A DNA stretch of 57,984 nt from Spirosoma fluviale (GTDB lineage Bacteria; Bacteroidota; Bacteroidia; Cytophagales; Spirosomataceae). A program made the position numbers and the translations under genes. The stretch covers positions 1 to 57,984 of the forward strand of contig CAMBGA010000003.1 of assembly GCA_945866095.1 (NCBI GenBank), in the 5' to 3' direction. Shown here in pieces: positions 8,162 to 17,595 of this stretch. Within the stretch, counting starts at the first letter, position 1, and each line of letters opens with the position of its first letter. The notes below the pieces were generated by a model. The model was not told the DNA's origin, searched no databases, and saw nothing but the letters and a program-made list of their open reading frames with translations.

Positions 8162-9088
8162 ATGAATCACTTGCGCCTATCTTTTGTTTTTTGTGCTCTT
8201 TTTATTTCGTTATTGGCCGCGGGCCAACAAAAGAAATTCACTTTTGTCGCGTTTGGTGATATGCCTTATCGGGTCCCCAATGATTACCCAAAATTTGAGC
8301 GTGTGATCAAAACGTTAAATCAGGAAAAGCCAGATTTCATCGTGCATGTGGGCGATTTCAAGTCAGGTTCAAGCCTTTGCTCAACCGAATATTTTGAGCG
8401 CATGCATGCCTATTTTGAAACATTTGAGCCCCCTTTGATTTATACTCCGGGTGACAACGAATGGACGGATTGCAATCGCAAAGCAGCCGGGGAATACGAT
8501 CCACTTGAAAGATTGGATGTGTTGAGAAAGATGTTTTATGGATCCGATAAAAGCTTTGGGAAGAAGAAAATCAATTTAGTATCTCAAGCAAAATCTTCTG
8601 GTTTTGAGAAGTATGTAGAGAATAATTTATGGACCTATGGGGGTCTTCAGTTTGCGACGATTCATTTAGTGGGGTCCAATAATAATTTCAAAGACGCTGG
8701 GGATAATCAAGAATTTATCGACCGCGAAAAGGCAAATTTGGCCTGGCTTGAACAGGTATTTGCAGCCGCTCAAGATAAAAAGGGACTTATGCTTTTTACT
8801 CAAGCCGACATGTTTTATAAAGATATGAAGCCTAGTAAAGGATTTGAAAAAGTGGTCAATAAATTAAGTGAGTTGACGCAGAAATATGGCAAGCAAGTGT
8901 TTTTAGTGAATGGTGATTCTCATCGTTTCATAACGGATAAGCCTATTTTGATCAATAATCAAAAAGCTACTTTAATGAACTTTACCCGTGTTCAGGTTTT
9001 TGGCGATGCTGAAATGGCGGCGATTAAAATTACCTATGACCCGAAATCTACGACTCTTTTCCAAGTGGAACAGATGTTGATCGATTAG
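8162..9088 (+). CDS. Secreted metallophosphoesterase (calcineurin-like)
   Basis: 308 aa from the ATG at 8162; a TTG five codons upstream (8147) could extend it to 313 aa with a more basic N-terminus. A signal peptide ends near LLAAGQQ. Phosphoesterase motifs follow: FGDMPYR, HVGDFKSG, a GDNEW block and NGDSHRF near the end, the arrangement of the calcineurin-like fold with the usual GNHD written as GDNEW. The likely role is a periplasmic phosphomonoesterase or phosphodiesterase. Its stop codon overlaps that of the convergent minus-strand esterase gene by four bases (shared TTAG), so there is no room for a terminator between them. Confidence 0.85.
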   Translation: MNHLRLSFVFCALFISLLAAGQQKKFTFVAFGDMPYRVPNDYPKFERVIKTLNQEKPDFIVHVGDFKSGSSLCSTEYFERMHAYFETFEPPLIYTPGDNEWTDCNRKAAGEYDPLERLDVLRKMFYGSDKSFGKKKINLVSQAKSSGFEKYVENNLWTYGGLQFATIHLVGSNNNFKDAGDNQEFIDREKANLAWLEQVFAAAQDKKGLMLFTQADMFYKDMKPSKGFEKVVNKLSELTQKYGKQVFLVNGDSHRFITDKPILINNQKATLMNFTRVQVFGDAEMAAIKITYDPKSTTLFQVEQMLID

Positions 9089-9957
9089 CGTATCGGATAT
9101 ACTTTCTCAAGCCAAGCAGCAGTTTTGATAAAAACATCGGCTAGGCTTTTTTTCATTTCATGGGTCTCGTTCGGGTACAAATTCAATTCAGTTTTGATGC
9201 CTAATTGGCGCAACTTTTCATGTAAGTTCTTCGCCTGATGCACATCCACCAACTCATCATTTTCGCCATGAAAAATAACGGTGGGTACTCCTGATTTTTT
9301 ACTCAAATTGAATATTGGACTGGATGTTTTTGCAATTTCCGCTTTGGCATCTGGATTCCCTAGAAAATAACTAATGGTGGCATCCGCAATGCCTTGTCGG
9401 CCACGAATAGTTGAATCGGATAAGTCTGTCGGCCCTACAATATCCACCACCGTTTTCGTCATTTTTTGTGAATCATTTGCGTAGGCATACATAAGTGCTA
9501 AATGTGCTCCGGCACTGGCGCCAATTAAAGCAAACGATTTTTTCTTATATCCGAGGCTATCTGCTTTGCTTGAAATGTATTGCAATGCTTGGCTTAAATC
9601 GTCCATTTGAGTTGGATATTTATTTGCTCCGACTTTGACAAAACGATAATTGATGGAAGCCATGGCATATCCTTTTTGGCCCACTAGCAAGTCGATTAAA
9701 GGTTTCGGCAATTGGTGTTTCCCACCTTTAGACCAAAATCCTCCATGAATAAATACGACCATAGGTGTTTTGGGGCCATGTTTTTTAGGCAGGTAAATGT
9801 CTAATTCATTGCGATGGTCAGGGGCATTTCCATAGACCAGGTTGGTAATAGTTTGAAAATTCACGGAGTCGGCTAGTGTAATTAGACCCCTTGCGCTGGC
9901 TGAAAAGCCTAACGTTTGAATACAAATGAAAACCCAGAAGCAAGTAATTTTACGCAT
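9085..9957 (-). CDS. Secreted alpha/beta hydrolase (BD-FAE/esterase-lipase type)
   Basis: 290 aa with an N-terminal signal peptide (about residues 1-23). The HGGFW oxyanion motif (71-75), the nucleophile elbow GASAGA with Ser148, the acid region HGENDELV and His in NETHEMKK near the C-terminus form a standard catalytic triad. The HGGxW signature points to the hormone-sensitive lipase/BD-FAE group, which in Bacteroidota often removes acetyl or feruloyl groups from glycans. It lies 42 bases downstream of the DUF1080 gene on the same strand and is probably co-transcribed with it. The substrate is inferred from family only. Confidence 0.85.
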   Translation of the reverse strand: MRKITCFWVFICIQTLGFSASARGLITLADSVNFQTITNLVYGNAPDHRNELDIYLPKKHGPKTPMVVFIHGGFWSKGGKHQLPKPLIDLLVGQKGYAMASINYRFVKVGANKYPTQMDDLSQALQYISSKADSLGYKKKSFALIGASAGAHLALMYAYANDSQKMTKTVVDIVGPTDLSDSTIRGRQGIADATISYFLGNPDAKAEIAKTSSPIFNLSKKSGVPTVIFHGENDELVDVHQAKNLHEKLRQLGIKTELNLYPNETHEMKKSLADVFIKTAAWLEKVYPIR

Positions 9958-9999
9958 ATCAGGTTAGAAAAATAGGGCAAAACATGCCCTATGAAAATT

Positions 10000-10938
10000 T
10001 TATTTAGCTGGAGTTAAGATAATGTTGCGGTATTCCACAGGTCCATGATCCCCTTGAATCATGATGGGTCCTGGTTCAGATTCATTGGAATCCATGGCAC
10101 CTCCAGTGATTCCTGGAATTTCTTGCTTGTAAATGATTTGTTTCCCATTTCCGACCAAAGTAACCAGTCGGCCTACCAACGTAACATCAAAGGATTGCCA
10201 TTCACCCGGCTCTTTTGCCACCATTTCTAGCGGGGAAATAAACCCATAAATAGCACCTAAATAATCTTTTAATGGTGGCATGCCTTTGCTATCAGACACT
10301 TGAACTTCGTAGCGACCCCTTAAGTAAACACCGCTATTGCTTTCTTTGGGATATCTGAATTCAATGTGCAATTTAAAGTCATTGTAGGTATTTTTAGTGC
10401 GGATATTAGCTCCTGATTTCGGACTTTTTAATGCGCCATCTTCTACGATCCATTGGTTTTTCTTGGTTCCCAATGTCTCCCAACCCGTTAAATCTTTTCC
10501 ATTAAATAACGTGATGGGCTTATCCCAAACGGGTTCTTTTTCACGCCATAATTTTGGAGCTTTAACCCCAACCCAAGTTAAATTCTCTCCTTTAGAAGTG
10601 ATCATGGTACCCGATAATTTTCCATTTTCAAGGGTACCCTCTACTTGTAAATCTTGATCTGAATCATCCCACTGTGGAGGGATGCGGAAGGATAATTTCC
10701 CATCTTTGAAATTTATTTTGGAAACTGGTCTTGCGCTTCCGCCATCGGCAACAAAAGAACCTGTTAGCGTTCTGATGCCGGAGTGATTTACCTCGAGCCA
10801 AGATGGGAGCTTTTTATCTCCTTTGGTCACCGTAATATCCCAGCGACCCTCAAGACTTTCATCTCCCACTGATTTAGCTGTTGATGTCATATTTGACATG
10901 ACAAGAAAACTTAAAATTAAGGCAATTGTATTTTTCAT
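10000..10938 (-). CDS. DUF1080 protein (3-keto-disaccharide hydrolase family), two-domain
   Basis: 312 aa with a signal peptide (about 1-22). Residues 28-125 form an N-terminal beta-rich domain with the opening GRWDITVTKGDKKLPSW; residues 142-312 are a DUF1080 domain starting LFNGKDLTGWETLG and containing ESNSGVYLRGRYEVQV and YRNI near the end. DUF1080 has a concanavalin-like fold, and some members cleave 3-keto-glycosides made by sugar 3-dehydrogenases. The N-terminal domain is found with DUF1080 in many Bacteroidota and has no assigned function. Followed by the esterase gene at 42 bases. A second, shorter DUF1080 protein is encoded at 37849-38445. Confidence 0.88.
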   Translation of the reverse strand: MKNTIALILSFLVMSNMTSTAKSVGDESLEGRWDITVTKGDKKLPSWLEVNHSGIRTLTGSFVADGGSARPVSKINFKDGKLSFRIPPQWDDSDQDLQVEGTLENGKLSGTMITSKGENLTWVGVKAPKLWREKEPVWDKPITLFNGKDLTGWETLGTKKNQWIVEDGALKSPKSGANIRTKNTYNDFKLHIEFRYPKESNSGVYLRGRYEVQVSDSKGMPPLKDYLGAIYGFISPLEMVAKEPGEWQSFDVTLVGRLVTLVGNGKQIIYKQEIPGITGGAMDSNESEPGPIMIQGDHGPVEYRNIILTPAK

Positions 10939-11157
10939 AGCTGTTTATTTTGAACCTCAAATTAATCAAAATTTCAAGGCAAATCAAAAGCTAAATTGCC
11001 GGTTTCAAAAAAACCATGAAAGGTCAGGTCATGGTAGATCCAAAATTGTCCAATATAAATTTGTTCCTCCCGAAAAGAAAATATAGTTTTATAGGTTATT
11101 GCTTATCTAAACCTAAAAATAATCAGCTTTCAAATGGGCTCGATTTTATCATATTCT

Positions 11158-12423
11158 ATGAAAAATTCAAATCTAAAATTCGTTTTATTGGGCCTAGTGC
11201 TCTTCAGTTCATTTAGTTTTATTTCATATCGTTGGAATACAAAACTTACGAAAAAGGTAGTTGAAACCACTAACATTAAAGTGCCTGCAGGATTTGTAGT
11301 CCAAATATTAGCTTCTGATTTGGGAGCAACTAGGCACATGACCATTTCGAAAAATGGGGATATTTATGCTAAATTATCAAAATTAAAAGAGGGCAAAGGC
11401 ATTTATTTGTTGCGTGATACCAATAAAGATGGGGTCATCGACGAGACGAAGCTTTTTGGGAATTATACAGGAACAGGTATTCTAATCAATCAAGGATATC
11501 TGTACGCCTCGTCAAATAAGGGTGTTTATCGCTACAAGTTGAATGCAAATGAGGAGGTTATCGATACAGAAAATCCTGAAAACATTGTCAATGGCTTATT
11601 AGATCATGGCCGGGATAATGCAAAACCTTTTTCTTTCGACAACAAATCTAATTTATACGTTTCCATTGGTTCTTATAATGACGCTTGTAGAATCCCAGGC
11701 ACTGGGACAGGAATGGTTCCTTGCTCTATTTTAGATTCAGCCGGTGGAATTTGGAAATTTAATGCAGATAAATTAAATCAAGGATTTAAAGATGGTACAC
11801 GTTATGCGACGGGAATTAAAAATTCGGTAGGGACTTTTTGGAATGCAAAAACCAATTCTTTATTTATAACAGCTCATGGTCGCGGTCAATTTCATGATTT
11901 TTATCCTCAATTTTATACGCCTAAGCAAAGCCAAGAAATGCCTGCAGAAGCCATATACGAATTGCATGAGGGCGATGATGCGGGTTGGCCTTATATCTAT
12001 TATGACCAATTTCAACACAAAAAAATTCAAGCTCCGGAATATGGTGGCGATGGAAAAAAAGTAGGGGGCGAAAAGGCTATTAATCCAACTGTTACTTTTC
12101 CAGCACATATGGGACCCAATGACTTACTTTTCTATACGGGTAAAATGTTTCCTGCGAAATACAGAAATGGAGCATTTGTAGCCTTCCATGGCCAATCGGC
12201 GGAATTGAAAAAAGGGTATTTAGTTGCTTTTGTTCCTTTTGTGAATAATAAGCCAAGCGGCAAGTGGGAGATTTTTGCAGATAATTTTGCAGGCATTGAT
12301 TTAGTTAAACCTTCTGGTCCGATCCAACATCGTCCTTGCGGATTAGCTCAAGGGCCTGACGGTGCCCTATATGTGTGTGACGATTTAAATGGGTCTATCT
12401 ACCGCATTGCTTATAAAAAATAA
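11158..12423 (+). CDS. PQQ-dependent sugar dehydrogenase-like (sorbosone dehydrogenase-type) propeller protein
   Basis: 421 aa from the ATG at 11158; an in-frame ATG at 11134 exists but the 11158 start gives a normal basic-hydrophobic N-terminus (MKNSNLKFVLLGLVLF). The body is a six-bladed beta-propeller of the glucose/sorbosone dehydrogenase type: VPAGFVVQILASDLGATR, repeated GxGI/LYV blades, GDDAGWPYIYYD, and the C-terminal GPDGALYVCDDLNGSIYRI. Such proteins oxidise sugars with PQQ in some relatives, but many Bacteroidota members are unassigned. It is followed 21 bases later by a GH31 gene, so the pair may act on the same glucan or xyloglucan fragment. An AAACCTA heptamer lies at 11108-11114. 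Confidence 0.82.
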   Translation: MKNSNLKFVLLGLVLFSSFSFISYRWNTKLTKKVVETTNIKVPAGFVVQILASDLGATRHMTISKNGDIYAKLSKLKEGKGIYLLRDTNKDGVIDETKLFGNYTGTGILINQGYLYASSNKGVYRYKLNANEEVIDTENPENIVNGLLDHGRDNAKPFSFDNKSNLYVSIGSYNDACRIPGTGTGMVPCSILDSAGGIWKFNADKLNQGFKDGTRYATGIKNSVGTFWNAKTNSLFITAHGRGQFHDFYPQFYTPKQSQEMPAEAIYELHEGDDAGWPYIYYDQFQHKKIQAPEYGGDGKKVGGEKAINPTVTFPAHMGPNDLLFYTGKMFPAKYRNGAFVAFHGQSAELKKGYLVAFVPFVNNKPSGKWEIFADNFAGIDLVKPSGPIQHRPCGLAQGPDGALYVCDDLNGSIYRIAYKK

Positions 12424-12444
12424 ATAGGTTTAAATTTCTTGGCT

Positions 12445-14580
12445 ATGAGGATTTTCCATCTTGCTTTCGCTTTTTTTGTGTCTGCGTCAACAATGCTTGC
12501 TCAAGTTCCTGTCATTTGGAAAGAAAGCTATCCAGGGATTTGGAAAGCGGAAGTGGGCAAACCACAAAAACACAGTTTATTAAAAGCAGCAGGGAGGAAG
12601 GCAAATTTGGCCGCGCTCCAAACTTTGCCTAAAACCCAATTTCCATTAGATAAAGGTGCAATCGAAGTCAAGGTTATTGACGGTAAAACCTACTTAAAAT
12701 TTCCACTTCAAAAGGAAGAGCAAATTTTTGGTTTAGGGTTAAATTTTCAAACAGTCAATCAAAGAGGTCGGATTTTAAATCTGCATATGGATCACTTCGG
12801 TGGCAAAGATAATGGTCGGACGCACGCGCCCGTACCATTTTATGTGTCTACTAAAGGCTACGGAGTTTTGATTGACGCGGCTCAATACATCACTGTTTAC
12901 GTGGGAACGGGTGTTCGAGTGGATTCTAAAAATCCTCCTGAATTGCAGGATCGGAATACCAATAAAAAATGGGATGCGCAGCCTTACTCAGATGCGGTTG
13001 AGATATTAGTTCCAGCCTCAGGAACAACGCTATATGTTTTTGCTGGCCCGTCGACGATGCAGGTGGTACAGCGCTATAATCTACTCAGTGGCGGGGGATA
13101 TTTGCCGCCGAAATGGGGGCTTGGATTTACCCAACGAGTTCCCACGCTTTATTCACAGGATGATATATTAAAGGAAGTAAGCAGTTTTGAGGAACACGAT
13201 TTCCCTTTGGATTTTATTGGTGTGGAACCAGGTTGGCATAGCATGTCCTATCCTTGCACTTTTGAATGGGACCCAACGAGATTCCCTAATCCTAAATTGT
13301 TTTTGGACCAATTAGCTGCCAAGGGGGTTTCGGCCAATTTATGGATGAATCCTTACGTTTCGCCTAAGTCTTCTTTGTACCCTTTGGTCAAAAACCTCAC
13401 GGGTTCACACACGGTTTGGAATGGCTTAGTGCCTGATTTTACGTTGGCAAAAACGCGCCAATTGTACAAAGACCATTTCAAGAAAAATCATTTGGATATT
13501 GGAGTTGGCGGCTATAAAATGGATGAAGTGGATGGCTATGACAACTGGGTTTGGCCGGATGTGGCCACGTTCCCATCGGGGACTAGTGCCGAACAGATGA
13601 GGCAAATGTATGGGTCGATGGTTCAGAAAATGACGGCCGATTGGTACAAGGAAATCAATAAACGAACTTACGGCTTAGTGCGTGCCTCAAATGCGGGAGG
13701 AAGTCATTTGCCCTATGTGATTTACAACGATTATTACAACCATAAAGATTTTATTACCGCTTTGGTCAATAGTAGTTTTGTTGGCGTACTCTGGACCCCC
13801 GAAGTTCGCGCCTCCAAAACGGCCGAAGAGTGGATTAGAAGAATGCAATCGGCTTGTTTTTCTCCTATGGCTATGATCAACGCTTGGGCCGATGGCACCA
13901 AACCATGGACTTTTCCTGAGGTGGCTGAGGCGGTTAAGGATGTAGCTAATTTACGGATGCAATTACTTCCTTATTTGTATACGACTTTTGCTGCATATCA
14001 TAGGGAAGGAAAACCTCCCTTTAGAGCGATGCAACTTATAGATGGTTTTGTCTCTCAAAATGTGCAGGAGCGAGGGCAATTTGACGCCACACAGAATCCA
14101 TACCAAATGGCTATTCGCAAAGATATTAAGGATCAATACATGATGGGCGATGCGATTTTGGTGGCACCCATGTTTGCCGGTGAGAAAACTAGAAATGTTA
14201 TTTTGCCAAAGGGCAAATGGTATGATTTTTACACAGGTACCTTTGTAGGTGAAAATCAAATCATTCAAATCGAACCTTCTTTGGAAAAAATTCCTTTGTT
14301 TGTTCGCGATGGGGGGATTATACCGATGGTTCCGATACACCGGCAAGCCCCTAAATCAGGGCAAAAATGGCCACTTGAAATGCGCCATTATGGAAAATCT
14401 ACAGGAGAATTTACCTTATATGACGATGATGGAAAATCCTTTGATTATGAAAAAGGCGTATTTTCTTTGACACATTTTTCAGTCCAAAAAGACGCACAAG
14501 GTAGGTTGGCCGGAAGCCAACCCTCTCAAGCGCCCATGGGATATTTAAAAGATGTGAATTGGGTCTTTATGACTCAATAA
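12445..14580 (+). CDS. GH31 alpha-glucosidase/alpha-xylosidase family protein
   Basis: 711 aa from the ATG at 12445 (a TTG two codons earlier is unlikely). Signal peptide 1-20 ends ASTMLAQ. GH31 features: the N-terminal beta-sandwich with EQIFGLGLNFQTVNQRG, the (beta/alpha)8 domain starting GGGYLPPKWGLGF, the nucleophile Asp360 in GYKMDEVDG, a candidate acid/base Asp429 in YNDYYNHKDF, and the C-terminal KGKWYDFYTGTF and YDDDGKSFDYEKG blocks. GH31 enzymes release alpha-linked glucose or xylose; the signal peptide places it in the periplasm or outer membrane. Context with the upstream propeller suggests oligosaccharide processing. The exact linkage is not decidable here. Confidence 0.9.
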   Translation: MRIFHLAFAFFVSASTMLAQVPVIWKESYPGIWKAEVGKPQKHSLLKAAGRKANLAALQTLPKTQFPLDKGAIEVKVIDGKTYLKFPLQKEEQIFGLGLNFQTVNQRGRILNLHMDHFGGKDNGRTHAPVPFYVSTKGYGVLIDAAQYITVYVGTGVRVDSKNPPELQDRNTNKKWDAQPYSDAVEILVPASGTTLYVFAGPSTMQVVQRYNLLSGGGYLPPKWGLGFTQRVPTLYSQDDILKEVSSFEEHDFPLDFIGVEPGWHSMSYPCTFEWDPTRFPNPKLFLDQLAAKGVSANLWMNPYVSPKSSLYPLVKNLTGSHTVWNGLVPDFTLAKTRQLYKDHFKKNHLDIGVGGYKMDEVDGYDNWVWPDVATFPSGTSAEQMRQMYGSMVQKMTADWYKEINKRTYGLVRASNAGGSHLPYVIYNDYYNHKDFITALVNSSFVGVLWTPEVRASKTAEEWIRRMQSACFSPMAMINAWADGTKPWTFPEVAEAVKDVANLRMQLLPYLYTTFAAYHREGKPPFRAMQLIDGFVSQNVQERGQFDATQNPYQMAIRKDIKDQYMMGDAILVAPMFAGEKTRNVILPKGKWYDFYTGTFVGENQIIQIEPSLEKIPLFVRDGGIIPMVPIHRQAPKSGQKWPLEMRHYGKSTGEFTLYDDDGKSFDYEKGVFSLTHFSVQKDAQGRLAGSQPSQAPMGYLKDVNWVFMTQ

Positions 14581-14594
14581 TTATTTCTTTTTTG

Positions 14595-14637
14595 CCCATT
14601 GCTTTTTCATATAATTTGATGAAAAATTATTCATGGG
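14595..14637. repeat. Extended AT-rich hairpin upstream of a propeller gene
   Basis: TTTTTCAT (14603-14610) pairs with ATGAAAAA (14619-14626), and flanking CCCAT/ATGGG (14595-14599, 14633-14637) extends the stem imperfectly. No T-run follows, so it does not look like a simple terminator for the GH31 gene. Confidence 0.35.
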
Positions 14638-14697
14638 TTGGCTATAAGATATAAAGATTATTTATGCTCAAAATTTGAATATTGTTAATTTATAATT

Positions 14698-14704
14698 AAA
14701 CCTA
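14698..14704 (+). promoter_or_regulatory. AAACCTA motif 7 bases before the start codon
   Basis: AAACCTA lies 7 bases before the ATG at 14712, and four bases before it is a TAATTTAT (-7-like) sequence. It is one of several similarly placed copies in this window; see findings. Confidence 0.4.
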
Positions 14705-14711
14705 TCATACC

Positions 14712-15803
14712 ATGAAATACATTTTAATTATTTTAATCAGTGCGACTTTTGCCTTTCAAGGCATAGCCCAACAATTAAAAGCAAATCGTTATTTATATGT
14801 GGCCGCACCTGGAATACGCGATTACCTTGGATATGGCGGACATGGGATTTTAGTTTTCGATATGGACCATGGACATAAATTTGTGAAACGAATTAAAACG
14901 CAAGGCTTGCATCCCAACGGGAAACCTTCGAATGTCAAAGGAGTAGCCGTTAGTGTTCCTTTGAATAGTATTTATGTGAGTACTTTGGAGTCCTTGCAGC
15001 GCATTGATCTGACGACTGAAAAAGTGATTTGGGAACGTCAGTTTGTCGGTGGTTGCGACCGCATGTCTATTTCTCCCGATGGTAAAACGATGTATTTACC
15101 TTCTTTGGAGAAAAATTTCTGGAATGTGGTTGATTGCGAAACTGGGGATATCATCAAAAAAATTGATGGGTTTAAGCGGGCCCATAATACGGTTTATGGT
15201 TCTTCCGGAAATTCAGTCTATATGGGTGATATCGGAAATCCGTGGTTATATGTTTCGGATACAAAAACTCATTCATTGCGTTTAAAAGTGGGTCCATTTT
15301 TGGGATATGTTCGACCATTCACCGTGAATCACAATGAGACTTTAGGTTTTGTGACGGTCGATAGTTTATTGGGATTTGAAGTGGGGGATTTAAAGACAGG
15401 CAAGAAACTAGCGAGTTTAGTGGTGGAGGGTTGGAATAAAGGGCCAGTACGCCGACATGGAAACCCGAGTCATGGCATTGGCTTGACTCCAGACGAAAAG
15501 GAAATTTGGTTATGTGATGGGTTTAATATGCGCTTGCATGTTTTTTCGGCGGTTGCGCCATACCAACAATTAACCACGATCCCCATGAAAGATATGCCGG
15601 GTTGGATCACGTTTAGTTTAGACGGAAAATTTGCCTATCCTTCTAGCGGTGAGGTGGTTGACGTACGAACGCGAAAAGTTTTATTACACTTAGAGGACGA
15701 ATTTCACAATGCAGTTTCTAGTGAAAAAGTCGTTGAAATCAAGTTTGAAAAGGGAAAAGCGGTTAAAGCTGGGGACCAATTTGGCGTTGGTCGAAAAAAA
15801 TAA
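14712..15803 (+). CDS. Secreted YncE/lactonase-like beta-propeller protein
   Basis: 363 aa with a signal peptide ending FQGIAQQ (about 1-20). Repeated blades with the pattern xxLYVxxxxxxxIxxxDxxTxxxxxxI are visible (for example NSIYVSTLESLQRIDL, RMSISPDGKTMYLPS, NSVYMGDIG, GIGLTPDEKEIWLCDG, WITFSLDGKFAYPSSGE), typical of the YncE/NHL seven-bladed propellers. No catalytic residues are evident. It may bind a ligand or act as a lactonase-like enzyme. It sits 131 bases after GH31 and is followed by a strong terminator, so it ends this block of genes. Specific function unknown. Confidence 0.78.
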   Translation: MKYILIILISATFAFQGIAQQLKANRYLYVAAPGIRDYLGYGGHGILVFDMDHGHKFVKRIKTQGLHPNGKPSNVKGVAVSVPLNSIYVSTLESLQRIDLTTEKVIWERQFVGGCDRMSISPDGKTMYLPSLEKNFWNVVDCETGDIIKKIDGFKRAHNTVYGSSGNSVYMGDIGNPWLYVSDTKTHSLRLKVGPFLGYVRPFTVNHNETLGFVTVDSLLGFEVGDLKTGKKLASLVVEGWNKGPVRRHGNPSHGIGLTPDEKEIWLCDGFNMRLHVFSAVAPYQQLTTIPMKDMPGWITFSLDGKFAYPSSGEVVDVRTRKVLLHLEDEFHNAVSSEKVVEIKFEKGKAVKAGDQFGVGRKK

Positions 15804-15809
15804 TATAAC

Positions 15810-15848
15810 CCTAGGAAGAAGTCGGTGATTTTCTTCCTAGGATTTTTT
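15810..15848 (+). terminator. Rho-independent terminator after the propeller gene
   Basis: CCTAGGAAGAA (15810-15820) pairs with TTCTTCCTAGG (15831-15841) around a 10-base loop, followed by ATTTTTT. It sits between convergent genes and stops the plus-strand transcript. Confidence 0.85.
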
Positions 15849-15851
15849 AGA

Positions 15852-17522
15852 TTATTGCCAGGTTAATTGGAACAGGTCAACGGCCTGTCGGGGCAATTCA
15901 GTTTCAACTATTATTGCACCTTTTGTAATCGTTAATTTTTTGGGAGGATTCACTAAGGCCAATTGGCCTGCTTTTTCGAGCGCTGAAATTTGCTGGCTTG
16001 TCGGCGATAGTGGCGACCCCATTTTTTTCCAAACTTCATAGCTATTGCTATGCAAATCATCGATTCTATAATGCGTTAGCTTGGCCGAGGTGGAATTAAT
16101 CCCTGAAATTTCCAAAGTTACCTGTGTGAATTCACCCTTTTTATCTACATCATGGTAATTCCATACCATGACGGATGCGGTATTTTTATTTTTGGTGGCA
16201 AGCGTTCCGATATCCGTTTTTGCTCCTCTAAAACTAGAGTCTAAGGCCATTTGGAGTGAATAGGCATGATCTGATTTTGACTCTACAAAATCCCCTTGCA
16301 TCTTTCCAAACATTCTAAAGACATTTAAAACCGGTTTGTCTACGCCATTGGTTGCTAAATCTCGGAAACCGTAAAACCAGGGTTGGTTTTCAAATTCAAA
16401 GGCCCAAGTCACAGCTCCCATTAAGTTGGAATTGTATTTTTTAGCCAATTCATATTTACGGGCAAAAGTCGCTGCAGTATAGCTTGAATACATCGTTCCA
16501 TTCCGATAGGCATTTTGTGGATTTGTGGCCATGCCGCAAGCTGCACAACCTTCAGGATCTGATTCACCGATGACGATGGGTAAATTTTTTAATTGGGGAT
16601 AGGCAGCGATCACCTTTAAATTATCTTCAATGTTTTTGAGTTGGGCCCTAGCGCTCATCACCACTTTTCCTTGCTCTAATTTGGGGGATCCTTTGGCATG
16701 AAACAAAATTAAATCTAGAGGTGAGCCTATCTTTTTTGTCACATAATTGGTGTCAAATAAACAGTGTTTTAAAAACGCATCTTGGAATTTCATTCCTCCT
16801 CCTGTGATATCCGTCCCGCCAATTTTAGCCGTTGGCAATGCCCTTTTAACCGCATCTGCCGAGTAATCATAGAGTTTAAAAAATTCTGCTTGCGTTCCTT
16901 TCCAATAGGCAGAATTGGGTTCGTTCCAAACCTCCCAATACCAAGATTCGACTTCTTTTTGACCATAACGAGCGACACTATGTTTGACCCATTGATAAAT
17001 TAATTCCCCCCATTTTTTATAATCCTTTGGGGGATAGGCCCAGCCGGTGTAGATGTCATTGTAATTGTCGCCCGGTTTCCAATAGTGTTTATAGGGTGTT
17101 GGTTTAGTGGAAAGCGCTTCTGGCATAAAGCCGATTTGGGCCAAAGGCTTCATGCCTCTTTGAATGTAGGTATCGAAAATCTTGTCGATAATGGTCCAGT
17201 CGTAGATCGGATTTCCTTGCGCATCTTCCGTGTAGGCGTTAGTAGAACCCCATTTCAAACTTGCGACGCCATCTCCAGTGACCAAAAGGCTATGCGCACG
17301 AACATAAACAGGCACTGGACTTAAGGCAGAAATTTCAGTTAGTAATTTTTTACCATCTTTCATGTAGGTGTAATTTGGCTCATCATAGCCAAACCAAGCA
17401 TAAATGGGTTTCATTTTTTCCTGGGTTTTGGAAAGGTCAATCGTGATTTTGGCTTGGTCATTCATTTGTCCAAGGACATTGGCAGAAAAAAGCAACGCAC
17501 ATGCAAGGAATATTTTTTTCAT
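15852..17522 (-). CDS. GH39-like glycoside hydrolase (beta-xylosidase/related), secreted
   Basis: 556 aa with a signal peptide (1-19, ending ANVLGQ). The TIM-barrel domain shows SWYWEVWNEPN with the acid/base Glu201 and LPIVIGESDPEG with the nucleophile Glu320, the clan GH-A arrangement seen in GH39. The early YAWFGYDEPNYTYMKDGKKL segment also matches GH39-type enzymes. A C-terminal beta-sandwich (about 400-556) completes the protein. Family members cleave beta-xylosides, alpha-L-iduronides or related terminal sugars; the true substrate is not determined. Its ATG is preceded by an AAACCTA motif and a TATTTTTG box on the minus strand. Monocistronic, convergent with the propeller gene. Confidence 0.82.
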   Translation of the reverse strand: MKKIFLACALLFSANVLGQMNDQAKITIDLSKTQEKMKPIYAWFGYDEPNYTYMKDGKKLLTEISALSPVPVYVRAHSLLVTGDGVASLKWGSTNAYTEDAQGNPIYDWTIIDKIFDTYIQRGMKPLAQIGFMPEALSTKPTPYKHYWKPGDNYNDIYTGWAYPPKDYKKWGELIYQWVKHSVARYGQKEVESWYWEVWNEPNSAYWKGTQAEFFKLYDYSADAVKRALPTAKIGGTDITGGGMKFQDAFLKHCLFDTNYVTKKIGSPLDLILFHAKGSPKLEQGKVVMSARAQLKNIEDNLKVIAAYPQLKNLPIVIGESDPEGCAACGMATNPQNAYRNGTMYSSYTAATFARKYELAKKYNSNLMGAVTWAFEFENQPWFYGFRDLATNGVDKPVLNVFRMFGKMQGDFVESKSDHAYSLQMALDSSFRGAKTDIGTLATKNKNTASVMVWNYHDVDKKGEFTQVTLEISGINSTSAKLTHYRIDDLHSNSYEVWKKMGSPLSPTSQQISALEKAGQLALVNPPKKLTITKGAIIVETELPRQAVDLFQLTWQ

Positions 17523-17526
17523 AGAC

Positions 17527-17547
17527 TAGGTTTAGTCGACAAAAATA
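17527..17547 (-). promoter_or_regulatory. -7 box TATTTTTG plus AAACCTA upstream of the GH39-like gene
   Basis: On the minus strand TATTTTTG (17547-17540) is followed by six bases and AAACCTA (17533-17527), then four bases to the ATG. The predicted transcription start falls at the A-run of AAACCTA. Confidence 0.5.
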
Positions 17548-17595
17548 TCGTTTTTGTTTTCAATTATCTTATAAATTTTTAATAAATTAATAAAG

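Noticed and set aside
11013-11035. ACCATGA/TCATGGT inverted repeat upstream of the sorbosone-dehydrogenase-like gene
   Set aside because: Seven-base stem with no associated box or T-run and no second copy; likely chance.
12439-12444. TTG start for GH31
   Set aside because: The ATG at 12445 gives a normal signal peptide.
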